Of a stretch of DNA of 64,000 bases, positions 51,461 through 63,799 are shown piece after piece. The notes beneath the pieces are model-generated. The model did not search any database and was not told where the DNA came from. It saw only the letters and a list, made by a program, of their open reading frames with translations. The position numbers were made by a program, and so were the translations under genes. Origin of the DNA: Pegea sp. RAD2-039 (lineage: Eukaryota; Chordata; Thaliacea; Salpida; Salpidae); NCBI GenBank assembly GCA_034620365.1, contig JAQGEQ010000162.1:248001-312000 (forward strand). Direction: 5' to 3'. The number at the start of each line of letters is the position of its first letter. Positions within the stretch are counted from its first letter, which is position 1.

Positions 51461-52691
51461 TTTGTTTTTGAATTCAAAATTTGATAAGTATTTCTAATTA
51501 TTTTGATGTCTTGTAAATAAATAAAAACATTTTCTTCAAAATAAAGATAAAAATTAAAATTATTTAAAAATTAAAAACAATTTGTGGAATTTTTGTTTTT
51601 AAAACTGAAATAAGTGAAATCAAGAAAAACTTTATTGGTCATCTCAAGCTGTTTTCTCATTTGGTAAAATCAATATTAGAAAACAAATGAACGTTTGATA
51701 AAAAACGTTTATTATCGGATCACAAATTTTTACAATTATTACAAAAATCATTTTATAAAAGTTTCTTGGAGTCTTAAATCAAAAAGCTTTTATTTATTTC
51801 AAGTTGAATTATATATATTTACTTCTAACAAAAATAACTTTGCAATAACAAAGTAACAACATGAAGAGGACTGCATCAAAACAACAAATATTTTTAATGA
51901 AAATCAATGAAACCTGAATAAACTATAGCAACTGAAAAAACTTTAGATTTTCTCCTGTTACATTCAGAAATTCTTATCAGCTGACTTTTGTTTAAATAGT
52001 TCAAATATCTTCATCATCTACCTGATAAGTACGATCAAGTCTTAACAAACAAATCTATTAATCTTTTATTTACAAAATACCTGATAATTACCAGATTTTA
52101 AAAAAAAATCTCATTGGTGAAATCTTTAAGTTTGCTTCAAATCTTAGAAAAAGATTCGTAGATATCAGAATTCTGCTGGAATCTATAAATATAAAGAAAA
52201 CTGCAATAAACCAATAAATAATGTAAATGATATCAAATTGAACTAACCTGAACAAACAACAGCAACTGAAAAAACGTCTGATTTTATCATTTTGTATTTA
52301 GACATTCTCATCAGCCGAGATTTGTCAATCAAGTTCAGATCATCTCTTATTAGTTACAAAAGCTTTATATTTGACCAACAAACCCAGTAACCTTCAATTT
52401 ACAAGTATTGTTTAAAGATAATCAGTTGTGAAACTCAAAATTTTTATCAAAATTTAAACTTGTAGCTGATGATATAAATAGTCAAAAATGAGATTTAGTT
52501 TTTGCTAAAAATTGTTTATTATTTGAAACTGACCAGCAAAGTTCAAACATTAGGAAAAAAATTTGGTTTCTTCGCTTCTCTATTCAAAATCTCATCGAAG
52601 TAAGAGTAAGTAGTTGTACTCTCATGTGACCTACAAAACTCAAAATGTAGGATTCTGTGAAGAAATTTTAAAAATTACCTTTTTAAAAATA

Positions 52692-52972
52692 GAAAAAGAA
52701 ATGGGTCCAATCTTATTGGTTAGGCTGTGACACTTGTTTAGATATACTGATGGGGATATAGAATGTAAGAAACCCCTGTCGAAGCATCACAATGCAGAGA
52801 ATTAACTGAGGATATTTGAGAATTTAGCAAGCTAGATAGAATTATAGAGAATTATCATAAAGCTGCAAGAATACTCGACCACCTTACAGTGCACACAGCT
52901 TCTAACCTCATACCGTCCACCATCTCAAGCCTCCTCGCAGCTGGATTACAAGCGCACGCCACAACGCCCGGC
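52692..52972 (-). ncRNA. 7SL/SRP-Alu-domain-like RNA, about 281 nt, unit IV
   Basis: Third full-length copy: GCCGGGCGTTGTGGCGTGCG, then TAATCCAGCTGCGAGGAGGC at the 5' end and the CACAGCCTAACC arm at the 3' end. The left flank matches unit II, not unit III. Confidence 0.68.
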
Positions 52973-53914
52973 GAAGGAAATTTATAAAGTTAATTTTTAA
53001 ACATTGTTTTTGATGATTATTTTTCTGCTTAAACATTATGTTCCAAATTTTTTAGCCTATCTTTTAAGAAAACAATTTTAAAAACAAATTTTATTCATAC
53101 TTGTTTATTATAAAAAATATTTAACTAAACTTAGTATTTTAAGTTAATTGAAGTCTGGCAACCATTATTAAATTTGTAAAGTTTTTTAACATTAAATGTT
53201 ACCACTAAAATTTAAAGCCTTTTTATGAATCTTTTAATATTTTAGCATTTAACATGCATTGGTAAATTAAATTTTACATTAGATTCAAATATTATAAAAT
53301 TGTTAGTTAATTAATATCGAATACATAATTTAATCATATAATTTGTAAATAGTTTGTCATCGAAGCTGATTTGTCAATGTTTCCAGAATTGTGGTTACCT
53401 AAAAATTCTCAAAAGAAAGAAAATTGGATATGGAAGAAAATAACTATTTTCAAAAGTTTAACTTGCTGTGATGAAAGAAGTTATTTTAGGTGAGATTGAG
53501 TTTTGATGAAACGGTTTCTTCGATGATAATGACTCAACTAATTAGTCGATCAAGCTGGAATACAAAAACTATCGGAAGATTCCACTATCAACCAATTTCA
53601 TATTTTGGTTAAGTAGCTTGCCTGCTTTCTAAAATTTAGACACTTTAATATTTTAATCAGATTAAAAATTATTTAGAGTGAATGCTTTTTATGACAATTT
53701 GAAGAGAGAACCATGAGACAGTTGTTATGTTTAGATACGATAACAGTTGTATTCTAGTTGATCATGTGATCAGCTAATGTTGTGTTTATAATTGCAAGAT
53801 TTTTATCAGTGGCATAGTTAGCTGATGAATTCTATAGCGCCTCTACTGGTTACTATTGTTTTGGTCGTTATGCTTCGTTGCTTACAAATGATTTCTGTGT
53901 CACGTGTTTAACAA

Positions 53915-54145
53915 TTGTTTACAAAAACAGTTTCATATTTTGTGCCTGAAATAACCAAGTGTTTTACAAGATTTTGTTGCAATCGAAGCAGCGTTTTTGG
54001 GTTGATGAAACATCTGATGTTTATGACATCAGCAATTAAAAAAAAGCTTAGAGAAGAGTTTTACATCAACAATGTACTGCGACTAGAAGAAAAACAAATG
54101 GTATCTCTAGTGGAGAGTGCTAGAAGTTGTTGTAGAATGTTTTAG
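53915..54145 (+). CDS. module T plus-strand ORF, unit V
   Basis: 76 codons, several substitutions from unit III, no stop gained. Same doubt about the true start. Confidence 0.3.
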   Translation: MFTKTVSYFVPEITKCFTRFCCNRSSVFGLMKHLMFMTSAIKKKLREEFYINNVLRLEEKQMVSLVESARSCCRMF

Positions 54146-54599
54146 AAGACTTCAGTTGTTGTAGACATGTTTACTTCCAATGTTAATTCAGAAACTATTA
54201 TAAGAAAATTTCTAATGACTCATATAAAGGTTTAGCTATTAAGAAACTAAATCACAAAACATAAAACCGTGTCTATTACTGAATCCGAATACAGTTGTAT
54301 ATTTTTAAATGTTTATGAAAATGTAGTTTTATATAAACCTAAAAACTGTAGTCGAACATTTACTCAAAGTAATTGTTTTGTTTGTTTTGATTACGAATAA
54401 CAGAAACAATTTAAAGGCTTTTGCGGCAGTTTAAGTTTAAAAGAACTTGATCTATGAATAAGAAAGAAAGCAATTTATTTTGTAGTAAGCAAATCAGTTA
54501 GCAATTACAGAAGCTTTTGATTATAGAAAAAAATTGGAAATTTTGAATTTTTATACTTGCTTATAGTTAACTTCAGCAAAGCAACTGACAAAAAGGTAG

Positions 54600-55510
54600 C
54601 TTACAACAAAGAATGGTGGTCCCGGTTGTCATTTTAGGTAAATAAACTCTTAAAACTCTCATAGGTCTTATCAAAAATAGTTCATTAAAAACCTCAAAAA
54701 AAGATAAAATATCCTCACTATCCAAGTCTAATATACCAATCTTACAAACAATTTGATTATTTTAACAAGTAGCACCGACTTGAAGATTGTGCATGATAAT
54801 AACATCTAGTATCTATCCACCGACTTGGAATCCAAAGTAAGACTTTCTCGTATGGCTTACAAGCAACAAATACAAGAATATATTTAAAGTTAGTTGATAA
54901 AAGCTTTGAAAACTTATCAAAGATGATCTTACAAATATTTGAAAGACTAAAGATAATTATTTCAAAAGCTTCATCTCACCAACAAGTCTTTAAGAAACGA
55001 CTTCACGAGAAACGCTGACAAAATAATTAAAAAACACAAAATTGATCATAATATGATTTTATTAAACTTTTTCTTCAATATAGAAGAATTGAAACAGAAA
55101 ATCGAGTTGAGAATAAAGTTGTCTTATAATTAAAATAAAAACTTCTCAATTAGTCTTTGCTTTCTCGTTTTTGTTATCAAAGCCTTCGTTGTAGATTTAC
55201 AAAACATTGTTGCACCTAAAAATTAGTAGGTGACATCAACATACTTTTGATTCTACAAATCTTCTTTTATAAAAGATAAACAAAAGTTGTAAAAAAATAT
55301 TTTTGATAAACAATAATCTATAAAACTTTTGACAACTCGTACACTGATTATTTTTAATCATTATTTTAAATGAGATAAAACGAACCGAATGAGAGTTTCT
55401 CCTAGTATTTCAGTTCTTACATCAGCAACATACTCTTCAGTATTAACAGATTCTGTTGAATTCTGAGATTTCATTTAATTATAGTTTGTTTAAGCTATCG
55501 CAATATTCGA
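54600..55510 (-). pseudogene. module T/A: minus-strand exons, unit V
   Basis: EF-hand-like exon with Gly to Asp in the loop (DLDSEDILSFFE), so calcium binding there would be lost, and one extra base near the donor. Confidence 0.3.
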
Positions 55511-55564
55511 GACAACTTTTCCTTGTGATTACTCTTAAATTGTTAATTTAAATTCAATTAGATC

Positions 55565-55880
55565 TAAAGGAAAAAATATTTATATGCAACCACAAGGTCG
55601 AAGATAAATGCAGGCAATGGAATGCTATAAAGATGAAATTGTCGATTTTGATAAACATGATTGTGATTAAATCATCTGATTCAACAAACTCACATATGGC
55701 TGTAATGTGATTGAGATTTGATGATCGTGGAATTATTATTTATCTTGCTGTTTTCTTGCATCACCTGCAGAATCGGTTTGTTTTGGCTCATGAAAGATGT
55801 TGATTGTCTTCAAACTTCACGTTTGTCTGTAAGAAAAAAACTGTTTGTTAAACTGTTTGTAAACAGATTTTTGTTTTTGT
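55565..55880 (-). repeat. module R, unit V
   Basis: Same 3-base deletion as in unit III; the acceptor is weakened by a purine run. Confidence 0.4.
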
Positions 55881-57426
55881 ATTCAAAAGTTGATAAGTAT
55901 TTACAAATTTTCTTTTTAAAAATTTAATTTATTAATTTAAATGTATTCTTTTTAAATTTGACTAACATATCCAGTAATCTTGAAAGCTTATCAGTTGGGT
56001 AACTTAAAATTTTAATAAAAAGTAATGAAAAAGTTTGAACATGGAGCTGATGATATAAATAGTCGAAATGGTGATGTTGTTTTTACTAATTGTTTTTATC
56101 TTTGTTTAAAACTGACCAGCAACATCAAAATTCGAATATTATGAGAAGAATTTGGATTCATCTATTGTTCAATTACTATCACATCGAAGTAAGAGCAAGT
56201 TCTCCTGCTATTATTTTCGGTATAAATTTAAAAATGTTGAATTCTATGAAGAAAAACAATCAATAAAATCAATCACTAGAAAGTGCTATAGTAACAAATT
56301 ACCTGACAAAATTTGCATGGAGATATTTGTAGTATACAACTTCCTATAAGTGTCTTCCTTTAAATCAAAGACTGTCATTATAAAAATTCTCATCTGGTTG
56401 TTTAGTAACAAGCTTATCGTTTAATTTTATGAATTTAATTCTAAAATGACTGATTACAAGTATTTAAACAAGTACTATTAGGATTGATTTGAAATATAGT
56501 TAGAAAAGTTAAAGTAATATGATAGTATATGGTTTTCAAATAATTTAGACTTTGTACTTTTCGTTTGTTTTGATATGTTTGCTTATTAGAATAAAAATTA
56601 GTTATAGGAAATACTGTAATGTTAATATTTAAAAAAAGATTTTTAAGATGAAAAAATTTGACAACCTGAAAGAAGCCTAGCTCATATTTTTATCGTTTAA
56701 AAGATCTTTATCAGTATGTCGAGTTTTTCAAATTCGAGTTTGCAGTTTCATTTCATGAAACTGTTGGAAAATAAACTGGAAAAATTTATGAAATAGTTTT
56801 TTATTGATATGTTTGCTTTTGCTTCTATAAGAATAAACAAAACTTTATTAAACTAGTTTTAAAGTTTATTTTAAATTGTTTATTTAATTTAAACTGAGTG
56901 TTTGTAATGTATTTTTTAAGTTGTCGTGTAAGTAGTTAAAAAAATTAATTGAAGTTATTTTAATAAATCATTTTTCGATTTTTTCGAACTTTATATCGTT
57001 TTAAGCTTTATTGTAGCTATTACTAACTAGTTTTGAGTGTAACATCAAAATAAATAATTTTTTTGAAATAAATATAAATACTTTTTATCATAACTTAAGT
57101 ACGTTTTTTAATTAATTTTTATTGAAGTTAATACAAACTTACTAAAAAATTTATAACTGTTTACTTTATATTTAACTTAAATAAAATATTAATCTAAAAT
57201 AATGTTGTAAATTTTTGAGACAATAATGCATGTACTCTGAGTTGATAGTAAATGGAAAGAACTTTTCTTCAAATGATAGATTACAAAGTTGATAAAATTA
57301 TTGATAAAAATTTTAGGCGATTCAAAAAAATTTTCTCACAGTTTTTTCTCGTTAGCTGTCAGGTTGATAAATTTGAATAATTTTTTTGAGAATATTTTTA
57401 TCATTTAAATCAATCGAATTTCTTCA

Positions 57427-58384
57427 ATGACTAAAATCACCCAAGATAAATTATATCTGCTTTCTGCTCTTCGTCGGGGTAGAAGAAATGCCGTGATTCC
57501 TTCAGAAGAAGAGGAGAATGTAATTCTTTTATAAATGATATTTTGTGACAATTATTATAAACCACAATGGAATATTTTGCTATGTTGTATTTTATTAAAC
57601 ATTTGTCTAAATGGTATAAAACAAAAAGTAGTTTATAATTTTACATTATTACAATTTTGATTTAGAATAAAATGAAAAAATGATCAAGTGTAATTTGTTT
57701 GTTAATATACGAAAAGAATTTTAAAGAATAAGTTAGTATTAGGAAGCTAAAATATTTATTCAATTTTACTATTTGCTGCCGTTTAAACTTTAAAATTAAG
57801 CTGTTTGTTGTTTTACTATCAAAAAATAAGTTATAAATAAACTTAGAAACTTAATTTTTGGATAAAATCTATAATAATCACTAGATTTATTCGATAAGCT
57901 TGGATGAGCTAAAATGCAATTTATTATCTTATAGAAATTCAGATATAAAAACGAGAGAAAACAACTCTCTTATCTATTCAAGAGTGATAATTGAAATTTA
58001 ATCTTGAAATCTTTTTACAGTTTTTCTCAGAATTTGACATTTTAAGCTTAAGATATTTTATTTTCTATGCAAGCTCAATTATTACAAACTGACTTTTCTT
58101 TACTAAAATGTTTCGATTGTGGTTTTACTTCATATTAAATATCTAAAATCAATATTTTTATTTCAGAATATTCAACAGCTTCTGCTGAAGCTTGATAAAT
58201 TCAATCTTGAAACCACACAGGAGGAGAAAATCACTTCAATGAATAATGACAAGCCCAAAGCAAAGTGAATAATTTTCAAAACTAAGTTTTGAATTGATTA
58301 TCATTTTATTTAATTTCCAGAAAAAGAAAAACTGAAGTTAATCAAAAGGTTTCCAGTTTGCTATCATCATTTTCATCAAAATAA
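57427..58384 (+). CDS. cAMP-dependent protein kinase inhibitor (PKI-like), 3 exons, unit V copy
   Basis: Second PKI copy, exons 57427-57519, 58167-58264 and 58321-58384, again 84 codons plus TAA with the same phases and intact splice sites. The pseudosubstrate RRGRRNAV (16-23), the export-signal-like LLLKLDKFNL (36-45) and the basic run KPKAKKRK (60-67) are unchanged. Differences from the unit III copy are few: Phe9 to Leu, Lys32 to Asn at the first exon junction, FP to LL near residues 77-78, and the last Thr to Lys. The functional motifs are intact while the C-terminal tail varies. This is what one expects of two working paralogues, although recent duplication alone could also explain it. 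Phe9-to-Leu lies in the N-terminal helix that docks PKA in vertebrate PKI, so affinity could differ between copies. Confidence 0.78.
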
Positions 58385-58610
58385 TTTAATGTAAGTAACT
58401 AACTAATTTTTTGAAATGTAAAATAAATAATTAATCTAAAAAAAGTAGTTATGTAGTTGAAAAAATTATTAGAATTTTGAGAATATTTTGAGGGTTGTTA
58501 AAATATTTGGTCGTCTTTCTAAAAGTCTGAAATAAAATCTAACAAAAAAATTTGTAGACAAAAAGATTGAAAGATTAATTTACGATAATGTCTGATTATA
58601 TGACGCTGAG

Positions 58611-58618
58611 TGACGTCA
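58611..58618. promoter_or_regulatory. palindromic CRE, unit V copy
   Basis: Same TGACGTCA and neighbouring TGACG half site as in unit III, conserved between the two copies although nearby bases differ. Confidence 0.45.
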
Positions 58619-59270
58619 GCAAAACTTTCTGACATTTCCATATTGTTGGTTTTTATTACAATATTGCATTTAGATAAATTGTTTAAGAAATATTAAAATC
58701 AATTTTTATTTTTCAGAAAGTTCCTTCAAACTTTGTTAACAACTTACTTTGACAGATTAATTAGACGACAAAATCTCTCAAATGAAAATTTTCTATTCTG
58801 GAAAACTTCACAATATTAGTTGATTTGTTTTTAGAAAATCTTTTAACAAATTGATTAAGCAACCCGAAGTATTACAAAATAATTCTTAAAAAAAAAGTAA
58901 TATTTTCTACTTGTGTTTAGATATTTTCAGAAGTATTTTGATATGATGTTTTTATAAAGCTATACTAAAGTAATTTAAAAATAGTTTGCAATAAAAGTTT
59001 CTTTTTTGAGATAAAATTATTCCTTTTGATTGACAATTCTTTCGTTTTGTATATTCGGCTTTATGTTAGGTTTTTGTATTAACTTTTTTGTTTTAGTTTT
59101 TTCGGAAATTTTTTGATTTCAAATAAATAAGACTAATTTATTTTTTATTGTTTTATGTTTATCTATGTAGTTAGATTACAATTACTTTAGGTATACAGTA
59201 GTTGATGTAGCATGAAAGTTATTTAGTTGATCATATAGATTACCTGTTTGTAAATTTATTTATTGAACTC

Positions 59271-59393
59271 ATGGCCGCGGTTGACAATTTCAATAACTCG
59301 TATGGCGGAAAAAAACCAAAGTTTTACGACAATTTGACAACATTCAATTTGAGATTGAATTTTCGACAATCAAAATTTGTATTAAGCTGCTAG
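59271..59393 (+). CDS. conserved 40-codon ORF starting MAAVDNF, unit V
   Basis: Second copy of the ATGGCCGCG-start ORF, identical except for one Asn to Lys change near the C-terminus (codon 35). Same position relative to the PKI gene. Product unknown. Confidence 0.5.
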   Translation: MAAVDNFNNSYGGKKPKFYDNLTTFNLRLNFRQSKFVLSC

Positions 59394-61110
59394 TATAAAA
59401 AGCAAGAACTTTTTAATCTTTATTGTACAGCAATTTGGCATAAAATTTATATAAAGAAAGCATAAAAGTTTACAGGTGCTTCAGAGAGATATCTTGGTTG
59501 ACCTACTTTCATATAGAAATTGTAATTCGTTTTTTTTTAGTTTCTTCATTTTGTAATAAAAATTAAATTTAAAAACCAAATTGATTGGTACTAATAGATT
59601 ATTTGGAATCTATTATTAAATATTTTCTTTAAGAAAAAACGGTTTGTTGGATGTCTGTATTTGATTGAGATCAGATTTTAATTTTCATCGATAATTTTAA
59701 TATGATCAGTTAACTTCAGATGGCAAATTAAATTTTAAATTAGACGAAAAGTAATATTTCTATTCTATTCATTTTCTTTTCTATTCTATTTATTTTTATT
59801 ATATTCTATTTCTATTATTTTCTATTTGATAATATCTAAGTTGATGGATCAACTCTTTTCTAGGTAGTTTTTAGTTAATCATTTTTTGAACATGTTGATG
59901 TTTTTGTGTTCTGCACTATGTTGGAAAACCTGGCTTTCTTCACAAGTATAAAGTTCTGTATTTGTTATTTTGTAAATAACATTTTCTTCAATCTAAATAT
60001 AAATTTCGAAATTATTTAAAGTTTTAGAGAAAATTTGGTGATTTTGTGTTTTTTAAAACTGAAATATTTGAAGTCCCGAAAAACTTTATTGGTGAATTAA
60101 AGCTGTTTAAACAGTATTACAGGTTTACCTTGTTAGATATGGTTCAATTTAAATACTCTAAAAATTTTCTTTTAATATATTCATCATAAAATTAGTAATT
60201 TAGTTTAAACTGAATGAGAAAATTCACTAAACCAACAAAATAAAACAAGAATCTACACACTTCATTTAAAAGTTGAACAATTTAGCTGAATTACTGAAAT
60301 TTTCAAAATTACCTGATAACTACCAGATTGTCTGGCGAGGTTTCCATGTTAGAAGCTTTATAGTTTTCGATATTCTTGATTTAACTGGAAATTTTCAAAT
60401 CTGTTCGTTGATATTAGATGTTTGCTGGAGTATTTCAAGATAAGAATCTATGAGGACTGCATCAAAACAACAAATATTTTTAATTAAAATCCATGAAACC
60501 TGAATAAACTACAAAAACTGTCTAAATACTACAAAGATCTTTTTGTCCACCTGATAAGTAAGATCAAGTCTTAAATTTGTCCAACAAATCGATTAATCTT
60601 TAATTTACAAATTACCTGATAAATACCTTAATATATTTACCAGTTTTTCTTTGAAAGCTTTATATTGTGCAGTAATCACTAATCGAGCTCAGTTATCATT
60701 ATCATCCACCTGATAAATGAACAAAGTTTGAAATTTGACCAACAATACCAGTAATCTTGAATTTAAAAATTTCATTCAAAGTTAATCAAATGTTTAACTA
60801 AACATTTTAATAAAAATTAAAAAAAGTTTGATCATGTACCTGATGATAAAAATAGTCGAAAATACTTTTGTTTTTACTAAGAGTTGTTTTAAATTTGAAA
60901 CTAAATAGCAACATCAAAGTTCCAACATTAGGAAAAAGTTTGGGTTCCTTCATTGTTCATTTGTTTACATCGAAGTAAGAGTAAGTAGAAGTTCTGATGT
61001 TTTTCTCTCATGTTCTGCTCTCATGGTATCTACAAATTTTAAAATATTGGATTTTCTGAAAAAAAAAAGATTTATTAAAAGAAACAACTAGATAGCGCTG
61101 TGATAAGAAG

Positions 61111-61193
61111 TTACCTCTGAAAGATTTTACGATGAGAGATCTCATGAAAGATCTATCACATCCGGAAATTTGATAATCTTTAGTTTTGGTCAA
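61111..61193 (-). CDS. short exon-like ORF MTKTKDYQISG in Z2
   Basis: MTKTKDYQISGCDRSFMRSL, then IVKSFR before an AG|GTAACT donor at about 61111. A following Q-type exon (from about 61068 downward) reads SNILKFVDTMRAEHERKTSE, then LLLTLTSM and a stop. Together they look like a short two-exon gene, though the junction phase is not certain. Confidence 0.35.
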
Positions 61194-62119
61194 TGTTGTA
61201 AAGCAAGATTTGTAAGTATCAAGTAGTTGCTAGATTCTGTCAAAACAAAAGATTATAAAATCTTTCTATCAATAAATTATTTTTATTTTATTTTAGTCTT
61301 GATGAAAAAGTTGTAAGCTAGATAAGTATCTACTCTTAATTTATTATTAATTTTAAAAATATTTAGAAGATTTCAGATTCAAATAGAGACATTTCAATTA
61401 TAAATCTTAATTTTTCAACTTCTTAACTAAATAATCTACAGTTAAGATATTAGTTATACTTTAAGATGTCATTTTTCAAAAAGGATATTGTATCAACAAT
61501 TTTAATGAATAAGAAAGAGTTTTTAAAATTTCTACAAGTAGAATTATCACCTTGACTGGTAAAGATTTTTCAATCAACAGTATCAAGCTACTCTGTGGAA
61601 GAATCAGCTAGCGCCGAAGATGCTGTAGTTTTAATTAAGAAAATTGAGTTTCCTGTGTCGAATCAGAATAGTTGGATTATATTTCAGTATCATTAATTCT
61701 AATTATTAGAATTGAAATTCTATTTGAAGGTTCTACGTTAATCACAAATAAACTAATTAACAAAATATTTCTTTGTATTCTTGATAAACTCTCGAACGAT
61801 AGATAATTGACAACTTGAGTTTTACGGGAGAGTTAGAGATGAAATAAAAGGTTTAATTTCTCATCGCAAAATCTTTGAAATTTAAATATTTTCAACATAA
61901 TAAACCATTAATTAATATGCAACAAAATAAAATTTCTACTTTTAGTTTTAAAACAGTCAAAATAAACAAAAAGAAATGTAATACTCAAAGTAACTGGTTA
62001 CAATAATTGAAGACTTTATATTCTTTAATTCTTCATCCAATGTCCAATCGAAAAAAGAGTAAGTAGTTCTACTCTCATGTGACCTGCATTACTCAAAATG
62101 TTGGATTCTGTGAAGAAAA

Positions 62120-62275
62120 TCAATCACAAGATAGCGCTGTAGTAACAAATTTCCTGACATTTAAAAAATGTCTTTTTAAATCATCAAAAGTTGAAACATT
62201 TTCAACAAGTTCAGATATCCTCATCAACTTCAGTATTGTGGAAAAATTAGCTTCAAAATCTCTCAGAAATTTCAT
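62120..62275 (-). CDS. ORF MKFLRDFEANF in Z2
   Basis: Minus strand, 51 codons: MKFLRDFEANFSTILKLMRI, SELVENVSTFDDLKRHFL, NVRK, FVTTALSCD. Related segments at about 15050-15130 and 13400-13500 keep MKFLRDFE / MKLLTDLKA and TIL-L---IS-LV in the same frame, which supports coding. In Z1 the stretch ends at CTGTCAG|GTAAAT, a usable donor; here that donor has become GTCAGGAAA, so the ORF runs on. Helical by composition; unidentified. Confidence 0.4.
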   Translation of the reverse strand: MKFLRDFEANFSTILKLMRISELVENVSTFDDLKRHFLNVRKFVTTALSCD

Positions 62276-63799
62276 TGATTTTCAATCTAATGGAAAATAA
62301 AAGATCAGAATAAGTTGATCATCTCTAAAAGATTAGTTATCAGTTATAATTTATAGTTGTATTTTCATGAAACATATTTTATGTTTAAGAAACAACTCAA
62401 AGAAGTTATTTAAATTTGACAAAAAAGTGAGGAGAAATATTCTCAGATGTAGAAAACGATTTTATTGATTTTGAAAATCAAATCTTCATCTGATTAAAGG
62501 ATGATGTTAACAACTAAGACTAATAACCCTAAATTAAGAACTCACTTTGGGAATCATCCAAAGAAAACTTTCCTTCAAGAAATTTTTATCAAATGCGTTC
62601 TATCAAACAAAATATTCAAGATTTACTTTTATATAAACTAGTTATTTGTAGAAGCCAGAACTGCAAAACTGAATTTATATTTTATCTGCATCTTTTAAAC
62701 CAGTCTATCAAATTATTAAGAAATCAAGATCTCTTCTAGAGTTCAATCAAAACACATATTTGTAAAAAAATATTGAAATTAAAAAAATTGCTTTAGAAAC
62801 TATAACTTAAATTAATTACTATTATATAAAAGTTTATTTTTATAGAAAGTTATTGAAACATCTTTAATTATTTTTTATTATCCTTATATTTAGAATAAAA
62901 AAATGTTTGTTTCAATTAAATAGTTCAATTAACTAAACTGAAAAGTTAAATTGATCTATGACAAAATTTAGTTAAATATAAAAATGGTTTAAAACTAAAT
63001 GACAAATTTTTAAGAAGTTGATATGAAATATCTGTCTAAAAGAAGAATTAGTAAGATTAATTATTTAAGATTTATATGTTTGTCATTTAAAGTTATTAAG
63101 ACAAGTGAAGTTATATTAGCTTTTAATTGAAAAAAGCTGTTTATTTAAATCAAAAAACTAAGCACTGATATGCTAAAGTCTTCATTTTAAATTATATCTT
63201 TTTCTATTGATAGAACGTAGTAACAAACTGTTGGTTAAAAAGATTTTCAATTTTTATTTATTTTTATTATAAAGCTCTCATAAGTTAGGAACAGGTTTTG
63301 TCATTTGTTTTACTACTCTTACTAATAAAATTACTCTTTTAAAACATCAAACTGAAACAGTGATGCCTTAAAAAACTTTGCGCTAAATGACCGTGAAATA
63401 TTTTTAAACTAAGATTTCAAATAGTTCTTACAACTATCAAAAGATTCCATTATCAACCAATTTCACATTTTGGTTAAGTAGCTCCTCTGCCTTCTAAGAT
63501 TTAAACAATTTAATATTTTAATAAGATAAGGAAGTGATTTAGATTCAATGCTTTTCTTGACAATTTGAAGAGAGGACCATGAGACAGTTGTTATGTTTAG
63601 ATACGCTAACAGTTGTATGCTAGTTGATAAGTGATCAGCTAATGTTGTGTTTATATTTGCAAGCTTTTTATCAGTGCCATAGTAAGCTGATGATTTCTAT
63701 AGCGCCTCTACTGGTTACTAATGTTTTGGTCGCTATGCTTCGTTGCTTACAAATGATTTCTGTATCACGTGTTTAACAGTTGTTTACAAAAACAGCTTT

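Larger units (their letters stand above)
41280..53560. repeat. unit IV (PCGF type)
   Basis: Same order as unit II, but module K is cut after about 53270 and joined to a short piece of module S. Confidence 0.7.
53560..59950. repeat. unit V (PKI type)
   Basis: T, A, R, Q and PKI block; homology with unit III stops at about 59950, where module Z begins. Confidence 0.7.
59950..63240. repeat. tail module Z2
   Basis: Second copy of module Z, after unit V and before the next T module. Contains the two best minus-strand ORFs of this family. The stretch from 61200 to 62000 shows nothing I can call. Confidence 0.6.
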
